Below are positions 37,386 through 50,284 of a stretch of DNA of 64,000 nt, piece by piece. The notes below the pieces were generated by a model. That model was given only the letters and a program-made list of their open reading frames with translations. It searched no databases and had not been told where the DNA came from. Within the stretch, counting starts at the first letter, position 1. Every line of letters begins with the position of its first letter. The stretch comes from Lichenostomus cassidix (lineage: Eukaryota; Chordata; Aves; Passeriformes; Meliphagidae), in the NCBI GenBank assembly GCA_008360975.2, contig CM039180.1, positions 16,273,122-16,337,121 on the forward strand. Direction: 5' to 3'. Both the position numbers and the translations under genes were made by a program.

Positions 37386-40300
37386 TAAAGCAGTGATTCT
37401 GTACTCTCTCTGTCTTTCTTTATCCCTACTACCCTTCTGCATGGAAAGTTTTTTTTTTTAATGAGTAACACTTTGAAAATGGTGGCTCAGAAAAAAGGAT
37501 TCTCTCTACTCATCTGTCTCATCACAGCCCGGATTTGCAGATAGATTTGTATCTGTGTACATGCTACAACACACTGATTTCAGCTTCAACAATTCTTTTG
37601 TTCAACAAGAACTTCAGCAATTCTTTTGTTGTGATTTATTTAGGATCAGAATTAATGTAATAACTTGTCTCAATGTCAACTTTCAATCAAGAGTAGTTGC
37701 TTGGACTAATTTCTGTAATCTGCAAAGCCATCCTTTTATCAAACATTAAACACTTTCCTCTCCCTTTTAATTCTCTTTTGAATGCCAGTGCTAGAAAGCA
37801 ACAATAACGTCTTTAATAAATATACACATAATTATAAAGAAATTGAGAAAGTTATTACTTAAATTTGGAATTAGAATTAAAGTTGAAAATCAATTTGAAT
37901 TACAATAGTTCTCTGACATTCTTTTCCACTTATTTGCTTTCTTTAGATGTGTGCCTAATATAGAATTTTTTTTTTTTTTAAATTGAAGAAGGGAAAATTA
38001 CTTTGTACATCTTAGCAATCTAGCCTGGTTGATCTTTTCATAAATGTATTGATAAAGGAATATTATCATTATTCATGTTCTGGTAAGACTCAGTGATTTT
38101 TAAAATTGAGTAACCATGGAAACACAACTGGGTAACATAAGGAAGAAAGTGCAGGGGTAAATTTACAGTTAGTCTTTAAAGCCAAAGTTATTATGTGGAT
38201 TCTGTTTTTACAGTATAATTGAGCTCAGTTTTTTATCTAATCCAGTTCTTGTGTGCAGGTATATTATACATATATATGCATACACATATGGAACATATTT
38301 AGTTGAAATAAAACAAATATTTAGTTTTTTACACCATTTTGATGATTTTGGTTTGGTTTTTTTTTTTATTCAGTAAATTCTAGCCAGAAAACTTACTAGA
38401 TTTTCCACCTTCATTTTTGTTTCATGGATTTTTTTCCTTCAATGAGTGTTTGAGTAATCTTCCTGAGTTATAAGTTAATTTTAAAAGGCAAATTTATAAA
38501 GCATGGTGGTAGAATACTCTAGTAGTCAGAGCACTAGGAGGATCACAGATGGATTATTGGACCAAAGTGTAATAAAAATGTTACAAATGTAAGGTAAAGT
38601 CAGTTTCTTGTTACTGTATAAAGCATATGTTGTTTTTAATGTGATAAATTGCAGAACTCGTAGGGGTTTGCGTAGTATTTGGCACACATTCTGGTGTCTG
38701 TCTTTTATATTGCTTGTGACTGTGGACTAAAAATATGTATTTGCTTTATTAGAAAATATTCCCCAGGTATTTCTGGACTGTGCTTTCATATAATAGCCTG
38801 CTGGGTAATGTTTTCTCTTCTGTATATCACTGTGAACCTCAACCTGCTATTTTTCCTTAACATTTCTAATCCACATGAGGATATGCCTCTTTGTATGATG
38901 GAAAATGTGCTGAGTTCTGTAGCGTTAATAGCAGCAATTTTCAAAATTATACTTGCTTTCTCTCAATATCTAAAGACCTTCAAATGAAATATTTTAAGCA
39001 AAAAGGTCAAGGAGATTTTGAACTTTTTTACTTTAAACTTTTGAAATTTCTACTTTGTGACTTTCTTTGGGATAAAGGTATTTCTCTTTCTGTCTAAAAT
39101 CAGCATTTGTTGGGAAAGAGGTATCTGTCCCTGAATCTTTTTTTTGTCCACATTTCCTGCACTTGTCTTCTTCTGTCACACAGAGGAAGTTGAATAGGAA
39201 GCTAAGTCCCAAAATGTATTCTCTTGGTTTGGATGCAACCTCTAATATGCATCAAATGTCAAGCTATGCCCACTGTGAGCAATTCATGAAGAAATTGCCT
39301 CAACATTTTGATCACAGTCAGGCTTTTATTATGAAAGTAACTGGCGTAGAAAGACACCTTTAGAAGTGTGAAAACAAGCAACACAATGAAGTAAAAATGA
39401 TGAAATTGAGCACAGTACTGGCACAGTACAGCTGCTGGCCCTGGCAGTGACTGTGGCCTTCAACAATAGCCTATGACTGCCAGGAAAGCCCCACTCACTA
39501 CGGGGAAGTAATTTCTGTTGGTTGGGTTCATTTTAATACCAATGAAGAGTTCAAGCCAGATCCCCTCTGTGAAAAACTCTGGACTTTGGGAAGTTTTTTG
39601 TGTTCATGAAATGGTCTTATGAAGCTACTTTCTTTTTAAGATTTACCTAAAGGAAGACTTTACCCTGTCTAGCTCCATAAGTCATTTTCTGTGTATTCTG
39701 AATCCACGTTGAAGACAGAGCTTTGCAATCAAAAAAATATATTCAGTAGTTCAAGAAAGACAAATACCAAAAAAAAAAAAAAAGTTACGTGAACATGGAA
39801 ATCATTTGCACTGTAGAAGGTGAAATTGCTTCTTCCTTTCCTGGAGTTTATTTGGTAGAGGAGACCAATTTTCAGTGGAATTTTCAGTGTGTGGTATGGC
39901 AATACAAAAGCACAAGTACTGTATTAGTTTCCCATCATTTTCCTTGTAGGGGTTTATACACTGAAACTTGCTTCCATCTTCATCTTGCTGATGGATGAAT
40001 TCAAGTCCATCAGATGTCTCATATCCTTGCAGTATTCTGAAATTCTGCAACCTGGAGTCAACAGACTCAGTAGCATTTTTCCTGTCACTTATAAGCTGAC
40101 TCATGTGCTTTATAGTGTACAGGGGAGGCATATATACTGATAAAGTGTAGATCCAGCCTGCCTGCTGGCTTAAAACAAGTAAATATCCTCATTTGGACTT
40201 GGTAGTTACAATGGACCCAATTATCCATTGCCTGCCACCTTTCATGGTCGTTTATAGCTATGTGAGAAGGTGTGTAATGCTGCTGTGGTTTAAAGTCCTT

Positions 40301-43300
40301 TCATCCATGGCATGGTTATATAGGAAAAATATGAATCTGTGGAGTATCAAGCAATTGATATTTGTCATATCAAACTTCCAGTGTTGCAGGAAATCCAAAG
40401 TTAAAATTGATTAATGTCAAGCCCTTGAAGGAGCTAGAGCCTTCTTGCTTTTAGTCTTCTAATGAGCTTGCAGAGGTAATGACTAAAAAAAACCGCTCCT
40501 TAATAACAGCCTTAAAATCATTATAAAGATGGTTTTGCAGAGAAGTCACCCTAGTGTCTTTTCTCTGATCCTGTGCTCACCCTTCCAGGCTCCTTTCAGT
40601 TTCCAGGTCGATGGCTTCTCCTAGGCCACAATGAGTACAGCTGTACAGTCATTGTCCTGAGGTTTTTGCTGGGTGGGCTGTGATGTTCATGGTGGGAATC
40701 CCCACCTCTTCAGTTCTGGGACCTGCTTGGATTTATTTTCATGTTTCCTTGCCCAGGCTGCTGCCTTCTGGCAGCTTTCAGCTCAGGGCACAGTTTGTGG
40801 CACTTTACTAGGAATGACAGTTTTTGTTACTGGGCTACTATTTATTTTAAAAGCAGTTTTGTACAGAGTCAGCCATGTCGATTTCGGTGAGGATGAATCT
40901 ACATCTTCAAGCAAAACATCTGTCCCACTGCTTCAGAGAGTCAGGTTTATATTTCCAAGGCATCTTGGATTATTTGTTCCAGGTGTCATGGTCTGTCTCA
41001 CCATTCCCTCCAAATATGAGCTCTTTACTCTGGACCTAGTTGAGCAGTTATAATTTATGGCAGCAGCTTATTTTCTACTGAACATGAGTGTACGAGCCAC
41101 CTCTAAGCACTATCTGTAGCACAAGAAACATGAAATAGAAGATGGGAACTGCAAGGAATACTGAAATCCTTCTGAAAGGTGCATGGCAAGTGAGAGCAGC
41201 AATGTGTGGGTGGCTGACAGGACATGGATTTAGGTATGCAAAAGGGAGGAACTGAGGTCAGTGATACAGGTCCAAGATAAAGGAGGGTGGATAGCATTTC
41301 CGTACTGCTGAAGCAATGAAGGGAATGAGTACTTGGGGATGGTTGAGGTGCAGGCTGTTGTTACTGAATCAGGATTTGATGTGTGTAGGGAATTTGCAAT
41401 AGCACTGACAGGCAGAAATTCTCATGCTGTTTCCAGATGTGTGGAAATGGAAAAAGCACTAGATAAAAGCTGTAGCTTCAGATGCAGCAGAGCACAGCCT
41501 GCTTGTCTCTTGATGTTGCATGAGCTTCCATCTCAATGTAAAATCCACAGGTTTTTTCTTTATTGTATAATCATGTGATACCTCTATTTAATAGCCCTAA
41601 AGCAGGATGGCAAAGAGTCAGGTCAGCAACAGGAGATGAGAGGCATTTCTCTGAACTTAACGGTGAGCAGTGGGTCAGTGGAGTCTCTTGTGGAGAAGCC
41701 ACATGTGTGCATATTGGTGTGCATTAGAATTTGATTTTTCAACCTTAGATTATTTTACATACATAGTGGTAGACAAGATGAGCAGAGCTAAAAAGTTATG
41801 AGGTAGACTAACCCTTCTCTTAGAATAATTTTATCTTCTGTAGAGAAAAAGTGTCATGACTTGGGGTCAGTCTTTTAGGGAGTATATGACATTTTGAGGA
41901 GTTCTTGAAATAGCATTTTTATTTTCCATAAGTGTAGTATACGGAAATAGTTGTCCTTGATCAGGAAAAGTTATTAACCCTTAAGACTCTTGGTGTGACT
42001 TGCATTATTGAATATCAAGAGACAAGTAGAACAGGATATATTATCTTAAAATATATAATTGATTGTAGCCTTGTGCAAAGACGAAACTGGTATGTAAAAA
42101 CCATGTTCTTTGTATAATAACTGATGACTTGAAGTCAATTTTCAAGTCAAAGTGCTTCTCTTCTCTGAACCATACTGTTTCCCCTAGTTTTCCAATGCTT
42201 CTTTAGCTCCTACAACTTGTTTGTAAAGAGGAAGCTTTGGTTTGAAGTTTTGTTTCAGGATTGGAATAATTGTGAAATCTCTGATGTTCTCAAAATTGGA
42301 AATCTCTTGTTGAGTTAGCTTTAGCTCTGCACTGAGCAATAGCAGTTCTTTCCTCAGTCTCTGTTTTGAAGGGTCAATTAATATGAAGAAACATTCTTCT
42401 GAAAGTACTCTGTTACTCTCTCAACAGACAGAGAGAAATTATATTTTGCCTCTTAGACTGCACACATTTTTAAAAATTATTATTTATTTATTTTTTCTAT
42501 TCCAGAGACATAGGAAAATTTATCAGAATCCCACAGTGGGTTTGAGAGAACTGTAGCATATCTCAATCCATCCTTACCCTCAGAAGGAACAGCTTCAAAA
42601 CATGACAGTGGCAGCTTTTATTTGCTGCACTGCACTGCAGCATCAGCTCCTTTGCAAGCAACAGCTGATCACTGCATGCTGCTCAGTGCGTGGTGGAAAA
42701 ATCCATGTGCTTGTGTAGGTGTAAACATGTGTCAGCCTATTATGCCACTATCCAATTCTAATAGTAATAGATGGGGCTTTGCTGCTCATTTATTAGTAAG
42801 TGCTGAGTTGTGGAGAAATATTAAGGATCAATGATCTATCAAATGTAAGACCTGAGTTTCCTAGAAAATTGTTTGCTAATTTGCTTACTGCTTATTCATA
42901 CTGATAGGTTTTCCTGTATTCATATATTTCTATGTATTTACTGCTTTATGGCTCCCCATGGTGGAATAAATTTTTTACTTCTTAACTTGTGAAATGCTCG
43001 AATTGTCAATTCCAGAACTGTTTCGTTCAGTGGTTACAGAATGCATCATTTAGGGTAGTTTTGAAATGCTTAACATAGAAACCTTTGAATCCTCTTCTTT
43101 GATTAAGCAAGTAAACAGGTTTACTATGAGAGAAAGAGTTTGAAGGTGACTGCCTAAGATCAGTGTCTATGAACTGTTCTTAAGCAATTAATTCTACTGT
43201 TGGTTGACTAATGTTTTGCCATGAAAATGAGCTGGGGTGTTTGGTTTCCATTTGGCTTATGCAAAGTAAAACTGGCAGAATGTATGTGCATCTATTCTTG

Positions 43301-44151
43301 ACAGTGCCAAGCTTCAATTTTTTCAGTAGGTCTTTGATTCCAAAAGAAGTGCATTGTATGACTCTGTTTGCATACCTAGTGGTACAGTTGAGGGCACATC
43401 ATGAAAACAGAATTTTCTGCTGTAGGTGTTGATGTCGGTGCCAGCCTTCAGAAAATACTTGAAAAAGTGTAGAAGAAAGATGACATCATAGATGATGAAG
43501 AGAGTTGGAATTTGAAATAGTTTTATCCTGCCACAGTCTTTCTGTGAGGTTGGACAAGGCACACTGTCTGTCAATTCATTTGTAAAGTGGTACAAACTAT
43601 GGTTACCCTGTAGAGATTTAGTAAAGATAACTGAATCATATTTGAATGGAGTTTTGGGAGATTTGAACCAAAAATACTATCATTTACTGTAAGTGTTGCA
43701 TAAGATTTAGAGTGAAGGAATGTTTATTGCAGTATGCTGCACTCACTGGGAAGATGGCATTTTGGAGTATTTATATGCATTCTTTTTTTATTCTGCTTAT
43801 CTGTTCTCCATCCTAACTCCGTGCAGTTCAAAAATCTTTTAACATACCCTTTTATTGAGTTAAATTTCTTTCTGCAGTTGTTGCACCTCACATTTTCCTG
43901 CTGACCTGTCTTGATCAACATTCCCTTTCTTGGAGATGATATAGCTGACATTTGTCTTTATGAATTACCTCCTTCTGTTGTTATCTTCTCTTCTATTCCT
44001 CTCCTGCCTGGAGCTGCACCATTGCAAAAGAAACTCTAGGCTGCGAAAAATTGTCATTTACACTTTCTTCTCTTTAAAATGTGTTTTTCCTTAATATGAA
44101 AAGCTTATCTAGCTCAATAGATTTATTTTCCAGAAATTATGTTCTGACCAG

Positions 44152-44192
<41 letters not shown>

Positions 44193-45517
44193 AGTATTTA
44201 TTTGAAAATCTGATGGTAGTACAAAGTTTTCCAGAAATCTTCTTTGGAGGTTGTAATCTAATTGTGGATTTGGTGACAGATTTGTAGAATTGCCTGTAGA
44301 CAGGTGCTGTTTTTTTCCTTTTGGTATTTTTTCCCCTATATATGTTTGTCTTCATAAAGGATTATTTGTCAGTTTTTGATTTGCAGTGTGTTTCCATGTT
44401 GTAGAAAGTCATAGCTGTTTCTTTCTTAGCTTTCTGTACTTTCTGAGTTAGTTTTTCTTCTCCTTTACAAGCTTATTTTGTCCTTTTATAGTGAATTATC
44501 TTTGTTTTAGAAGTATTAAGTATCAGTCCTCTTTCCAGTGCTGTATGAACACTTTTGGTAAGAAGTTGAATATGTGTACCATGTTTAGAAACTGTATGTT
44601 CTGTGAACTCAACAGTGATCACAAAGTTCATTAAACCTAGAGAACTAGGTATATTCCATTTGATCTACAAGTATAATAAGATGCAGCTAGAGAATGGTAA
44701 AAAGATCCTTTGTTTGCAATAGAAAGCAATTGTATTGTTTTGTGGGTAGCATGGAGATACTAAGAGTACTAAGCACTTAGATCAAAATGAGTGATAAATT
44801 GGAGGAATGTTTTCCAGTTAGTAAGATGAAGATCAATAAATATAAATGCTAACTACTACAACTTAGAAATGAGGAATCAAATGTTTATGTACAAAATAGG
44901 AAATCAATGTGTAGGCAGCAGTAGTGTATAAATATATCTGGGTGTTTAAAAAGACCAAAAATTGAAATTAATTAATGATGTGATTCTTTTGCATTAAAAA
45001 GAGCAAATAGCCCTGGGACATGCAGACAGGAATGTCATTTGCAACACATGGGAGTTGCTACTGAACTTTTTTTTCAGTGAGTGGGATATCACAGAAGCAT
45101 TTTGCCTGTTCTTAAGCATTAGGCTTAAAGAAAGAAACAGATGAATTGGATGGCCTCCCGAGGAGACAATAATTAGCACCAGATATTACAAGGACAAAAG
45201 AACGTTTCTTAGTACTGAAAAGAAATGTTGAGAAGTATACATGTCAATAATACTGGAAAAAAACTGTGTCTTCTAATGTGGGAAAGATTAGTATGAGCAA
45301 TGATGGTTCTGTTTCCCAAACGGTCACAAATAGAACAAAAATAATCAGCATGCTCCATACCACTGGGAATCTGGGACAAGAAAACTCTTTATGTATGACA
45401 GCTAAATGCTTGGAAAAACTCTAGGGTATCTCTGTCTCTGGAGGCTTGAAATAGGTAAGGCAAATCTGTAGTAAGAATATTCCAAGGGTGTGGTATCTCC
45501 AGGGGATGGATAAGGGA
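37386..45517. other. AT-rich non-coding DNA
   Basis: No gene recognised. Open frames of up to 126 codons occur; one at 40,673-41,053 (plus) has a hydrophobic stretch followed by an acidic tail and is discussed as a finding. A T run lies at 37,967-37,979, an A run at 39,769-39,783 and a TA microsatellite at 44,154-44,187. Confidence 0.5.
44154..44187. repeat. (TA)17 microsatellite
   Basis: Thirty-four bases of uninterrupted alternating T and A. It produces the Ile-Tyr repeat in a minus-strand frame (44,137-44,355), which is therefore not a real protein. The tract is fully self-complementary and likely to be polymorphic. Confidence 0.95.
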
Positions 45518-46521
45518 TGTGTGTTTGACCCTCTGTGGAGGCCAGGAACACAGCAAAGCCCCTCATCACTCCCCTCCACAACTGGGCACGGAGAGAAAAA
45601 TATAACAAAAGGCTCATGAGATATAAAGACAAGGAAAGATCACTCATCAGTTACTGTCACAGACAAAACAGACTCAACTTGGGCAAATTAATTTAATTTA
45701 TTGCCAGTCAAAATCAGAGCAGGATAATGGGAAGTAAAACAAATCTTGAAAACACCTTCTCCCCATCCCTCTCTCCTTCTTGGGCTATACCTTCCTCTCC
45801 CAGCAGCACAGGAAGACAGGGAATGGGGGTTATGGTCTGTTCATCACAAGTTGTTTCTGCTGCTGCTCAAGGAAAGGAGTTCCTCCCAGCTCCAGCATTA
45901 GTACATCTCATAGGAGACTGTTCTCCATTAAATTCTCCAGTGTGAGCCATTCCCACTGGCTGCAGTTCTTCAGAGTGGGTGCACTGCTCCAGAGGAGGTA
46001 CATTTCCATGGGGTGCAGTCCTTCAAAGACAGGTTGCTCCAGTGTGGGTCCCCACGAGGGCAATCCAAGTCCTGCCAGGAAACCTGCTCCAGTATGGGCT
46101 TCTCTCCCACCCGTCTGCAGGTCCCTGCCAGGAGCCTGCTCCAGTGTGGGCTTCCCACGGGGTCACAGCCTCCTGTCCAGCATCCACCTGCTCTGGTGTG
46201 GGTCTTCTCCACAGGCTGCAGGTGGATTTCTGCATTCCTGTGGATTTTCCTGGGCTGCAGGGGCACAGCTGCTTCACTATGGTCTGCACCACAGGCTGCA
46301 GGGGAATCCCAGCTCCAGCACCTGCAGCACCTCTTCCCCTTCCTTCTCCACTGACCTTGGTGTCAGCAGAGTTGTTCATCTCACATACTCTCACCCTGCT
46401 CTTTGTCTGCAATTAGAACTGTGCAATAACTTTTTTTTTTTAACCTTCTTAAATATGGTGGTGCAGAGGTGTTACCATCATTCCTGATTGGGCCAGCCCT
46501 GACCAGCAGTGAGTCCACCCT
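45518..46521 (-). mobile_element. Long avian ERV LTR, 5' (U3) end truncated, promoter motifs kept
   Basis: On the minus strand this is the same LTR family as at 12.6 kb. The LTR 3' end is at 45,518 (plus-strand TGTGTGTTTGACC, then CAAAGCCCCTCATCACTCCC). The conserved TTAATTTAATTTATTGCC lies at 45,689-45,706 and the GC-rich repeated units (CTGCTCCAGTGTGGGTCCCC type) at about 45,985-46,330. On the minus strand CCAAT (46,487-46,491) precedes TATTTAAG (46,448-46,455) by about 31 bases. Homology stops near 46,521, so the outermost U3 is missing and no target duplication can be tested. The 235-codon plus-strand frame (45,780-46,487) is antisense to this LTR and not a gene. No retroviral coding region adjoins it. 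Confidence 0.8.
46448..46491 (-). promoter_or_regulatory. Preserved LTR promoter: CCAAT and TATTTAAG
   Basis: Complement of plus-strand ATTGG (46,487-46,491) and CTTAAATA (46,448-46,455). These are the core promoter motifs of the LTR, in the right order and spacing on the minus strand. Transcription, if any, would run leftward into the LTR and then into unique DNA below 45,518. Confidence 0.5.
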
Positions 46522-46566
46522 AAATATATATTTATAAGTCTTCATTATATATGGTTGGATGGGGGC

Positions 46567-46588
46567 TGTGTGTGTGGGTGTGTGTGTG
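46567..46588 (+). repeat. (TG)n microsatellite
   Basis: Two short TG runs joined by GGG. The tract is too short to expect strong instability. Confidence 0.85.
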
Positions 46589-48725
46589 CTTTTGAGTTTT
46601 ATAAGTGATGTTGGAAAAACAAGCCAGTTCCAGGATACATGACCATGTCTTCAAAACTGAAATAAAACACTTCATGTTGAAAATAGTTGCTCTGTTTAAT
46701 TATGTTAATTTAATATACAGTTTGAGGAACAACGGAAAGAGGTTTTTTTACCTGTGGGACAGTAGAAGTTGCTAGCAAGGCTGGAGGTTTTCAGGTTGTT
46801 AACTCTATGGGATGAAAAGAGACAGGTAATTATTACCTGTGGAACATGGAGAAGTTCTCTAGGGGAGAGGATGTGAGTGAAATAATAATATGTTATTGTT
46901 AGGTCCATGATTTTTAGTATCTGGCAAAGCTATAAATTTTAATCCCCAAGCTTGTCTTTAAAAAATGTTTGGTATGTCTCTGTTGAGAAAGAGGTTGAAT
47001 GATCAGAAAATACAGAAATGTTTTGTGAAAACTGTTCTTTGTTAAGTGCACATCTTGCATTTTACTGCTTCGTATAAGAGTTCTGCGGGTATAAGAAGGT
47101 CTCTTCACTTTGCCCTGAATAGTTTTATACCAGTCTTGTTGCTTTCTGTGTGCACATGCACAGGATCCATGCATTTGATGGCTCTGTTTTGCAAGGTGTT
47201 TATGCCAGTTTGAAAGGGCACATTTTCTATTTTTCATTCTGGTGAAGATTTGTTTACTGCAGCATATGTTGATGGCAATTTCCATGATAAGTATGCTAGG
47301 GTGGAGGTTTGTTTTAAAATTAGGCACATGAGAGGAGGTTTGGGTTCCTGATTTGTTCTTCAGTCACAGTGAACCTTTTGCACTGAAGTAATTCTTTCAG
47401 TTTTTGAAAATTAGACCTCATGTTCTTAGGTATGAAATCTTTAAATTAGGGTCAGTTGTTATTGAAAGTACTAATGCATTGTGATTATTCCATCAGTTTA
47501 GTAACAAAAGTGGTTTAAGCCTTCTCCTCTTCTGAAAGTATGTTTTTTATAATAGTAAATATTAGCTTTTGCACATATTTTATTACAGCAAAAATAAAAG
47601 CAATCCTAGCCTAAAGATAAATATAATATAAATTTCTAAGTAGTGAGTTCAAAATGTAGCTATGATCTGTTGCAGAAGATCTTTTATGCATTGATTAGGG
47701 ACCTTTAGTCTGAGGATCATAGAAGTTGAGATTATTTGCTCTTCTGGTCATAATAAATGGAAAAGACATTCTGGCTAAATGGCAGAAGAATATTGGTTTC
47801 AAAATAGTATAAATCACTATAATGTAGGAGAAAGACAATATACAAATACGATTGGTCCTGTAATCGCTTTCTGCGTGAACATTGGAAAATGATTGTCAGT
47901 TCTGAGAGTAGGTGTGTAGCTGTGTTGCCAGCAGCATGTCTGGAAATGAGGGATGGAGAGAGAGAGAGAAAAGGTAGTACTGTATGCTCTGCTGCAAGGA
48001 CAAGACTGTCAGCTGTAAATGCAGCTCTGGTTCTGTCAAAGGGGGCTGTTGGATTTCCTGGTGGAATACCACTTGCAGACAAAAGGAAGACTTCATGTCA
48101 TGGCCCAGTATTTATAGCCATCATTGCATATGAAAAGTGGGCTCTGCTTTGTCTGGGCAGGAATGTCATTTTTGAAAACCTTGAAGTGAGCAATCAATCT
48201 GCTGTGATATTTTCTACAGAAATTTGAACTGAGTCATTTATATTGCCATAACTCAAAGGAAAGCTTATATAACATAGGCTGAGTTGAAGTATGAAATTAA
48301 GAAGCTTAGGTAAGCATGTGGGCTTTTTTGTTATTTTAAACTAATTTGCTACAATGTTTTGTCTGATTTGGCAAAAAAAAAATGCTTCTAGATTCCCTTG
48401 CTGACTGGTTTTAAAAAGGCTACTTGTCTATGTCATGACCACCTAAAGGAAGGAAGACTTTGCACTTAAGCCTTCATGGTAACATGTGCTTAGATAGACA
48501 AGTTAAAATAAATGTGTCTGCAGCCTTGTAAAATGTTATAGCTTTCAGGTATTAAAAGGCTTCTTTTGGAAGTTACTGTCCATCACATCAGAACTGGTGG
48601 TGCAGAACACAGACCAACCACACCAGTGCTGTAATTCAACTATGCCAGCAACTACCTTGGCATTTTAGCTTAAAACGTCAAACAAAAGGCAGGTTTGCAT
48701 TAAGGCACGTCGTGGTCTGGAAGGG

Positions 48726-48743
48726 TGGGTGTGTCCACACCCA
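48726..48743. repeat. 8-bp inverted repeat, 2-base loop
   Basis: TGGGTGTG (48,726-48,733) and CACACCCA (48,736-48,743) are exact reverse complements. The CACCC-type core is a common binding word for KLF/SP factors (family knowledge); binding here is not shown. Confidence 0.5.
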
Positions 48744-50284
48744 TTCTGCATTTGCTGTGGCCAGTGTACCTGCTGGCAGAGCAGGCTGGATGCAATCCTC
48801 TACTGGCCCAGCAAAATTTCTGAGTGTTTTAATGGGAAAACTGTAAAAAATGGTTTAAGGACAAGTGAGACAGTTAGCTGTCTGCACTGCCACATATAAT
48901 TTAAATGTCATGCTAAGTACACTTTAAAAACAAATTTAAGTTTGGCATCCATGCTACTTCTGCATTCATGTCATGCTATTGAATTTTGGGTATTGTAACC
49001 ACTAGTTCATACTCCCAGTAATCTTGTTGGCATTAGAGAGCCTTTTAGGGCATGGACAGGGAATTACAGGCAAAAATTTCCTAACATGTTAATCAAACAT
49101 CTGAGGAGGTCTATACCCCAGAACAGCCTGCTGAGAGTAGGTATTTCACTATCTTTGTCCCAGGTACAGTTGGGATGAGTACAAACAACAATGGCAATGC
49201 AGCTGAGAAGCAGCCAGATGTACATCTGCTGGAACTATTTCCTAATACTGCTATTACCTAATGGAAATAAATCCTAAGAATTACAGATTTGAAAACACCA
49301 AAATGGAGAGAAGGGAACAGAGCCCTGAAATGCTAACACAGAGTGTGAAAATAGGACTACATTTCTTACCATTTAACAGTTTCAGTGGAAGTTTATTCTG
49401 CAGCTATGTGATCATGACTCTTCCATGAGTTTCCATTTCTGAGAACTGATTTTTAGGCTTTGTATTTATTTACAGTATTGTGTACAAACTTTGAAAAACT
49501 TCACAATTTTCATACACAGACAGTTGTGGTGAGTTTTTGTTTTTGCCCATCGTAGGTATACATGATACAAATGTGTGTATAATTCACATGCTGTGCATAT
49601 GGCAGTTACATTCCTGATGGTGAAATTGATGAGAGAAGTGCGGGAAGAATGGCTGGCTTAGCCTGTGCTGTACCATGACTCACGGGAGTCTTCCCATTTG
49701 CCTTAGCGAATGTCTGTAGGGAGAGGATGCTGGCTGCATCTTTTGAAATGCGGAGCCAAGTGTTGGAAGAGAGGATCTTTTCTAGAGCTGCTCATGCCTG
49801 TGAGTCTTTGGAGACAGCTGTTTAAAAAGCAAAACAAAACAAAAAATACTGGCAGCATAAAATGTAAGGACTCAGAAAGGAGATTGCCTAGTGTTCAGTT
49901 TGATAATAAGTGCCATCAATTTTGCATGTTCACAGGATTATGTTCTGTGTCTCTACAATTAAAAAGAAAAGAAGAAAAAGCATCATAGGGCATTAGCATA
50001 ATTGTCATAGTGCAAAGGCTTTGCATGCAGTCTATTAGTATTTTCCTATCAGTCTTGCCTTGTGTTAATTAGCAAAAGAGCAATTTCTACAAGATTTCTT
50101 AGATAAGCGCTGCATTTCAAAACCTATATTTGCAGAAATAAGGCCAGAGGCTCTCCAGCTTATGAAAGGAAACAAACTCCTTGAACTTTCTGTAGTATGA
50201 GTACATAAGTGAAAGTAGTTATTAGTGAAAGATAACAAATTGATTTGAGAGATACAGAAAGAGACAGTTGGAAAGCTGATCATC

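Larger units (their letters stand above)
46522..50284. other. AT-rich non-coding DNA
   Basis: No gene recognised. A TG microsatellite lies at 46,567-46,588 and a small hairpin at 48,726-48,743. The part 47,880-48,230 has a 112-codon plus-strand frame without a recognisable domain and reads more like a conserved non-coding stretch. Confidence 0.5.

Noticed and set aside
38679..38987. Plus-strand 102-codon frame with several hydrophobic segments
   Set aside because: T-rich DNA yields Phe/Leu/Ile-rich translations by chance. There is no conserved motif or paired charged loop, and the next frame overlaps it in another phase.
44137..44355. Frame with an Ile-Tyr repeat
   Set aside because: It is the translation of the TA microsatellite.
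45780..46487. Plus-strand open frame of 235 codons, the longest in the window
   Set aside because: It lies antisense to a long LTR on the minus strand. Overlapping frames are open in several phases because the LTR middle is GC-rich and repetitive. The translation is Ser/Cys/Pro-rich with no domain.
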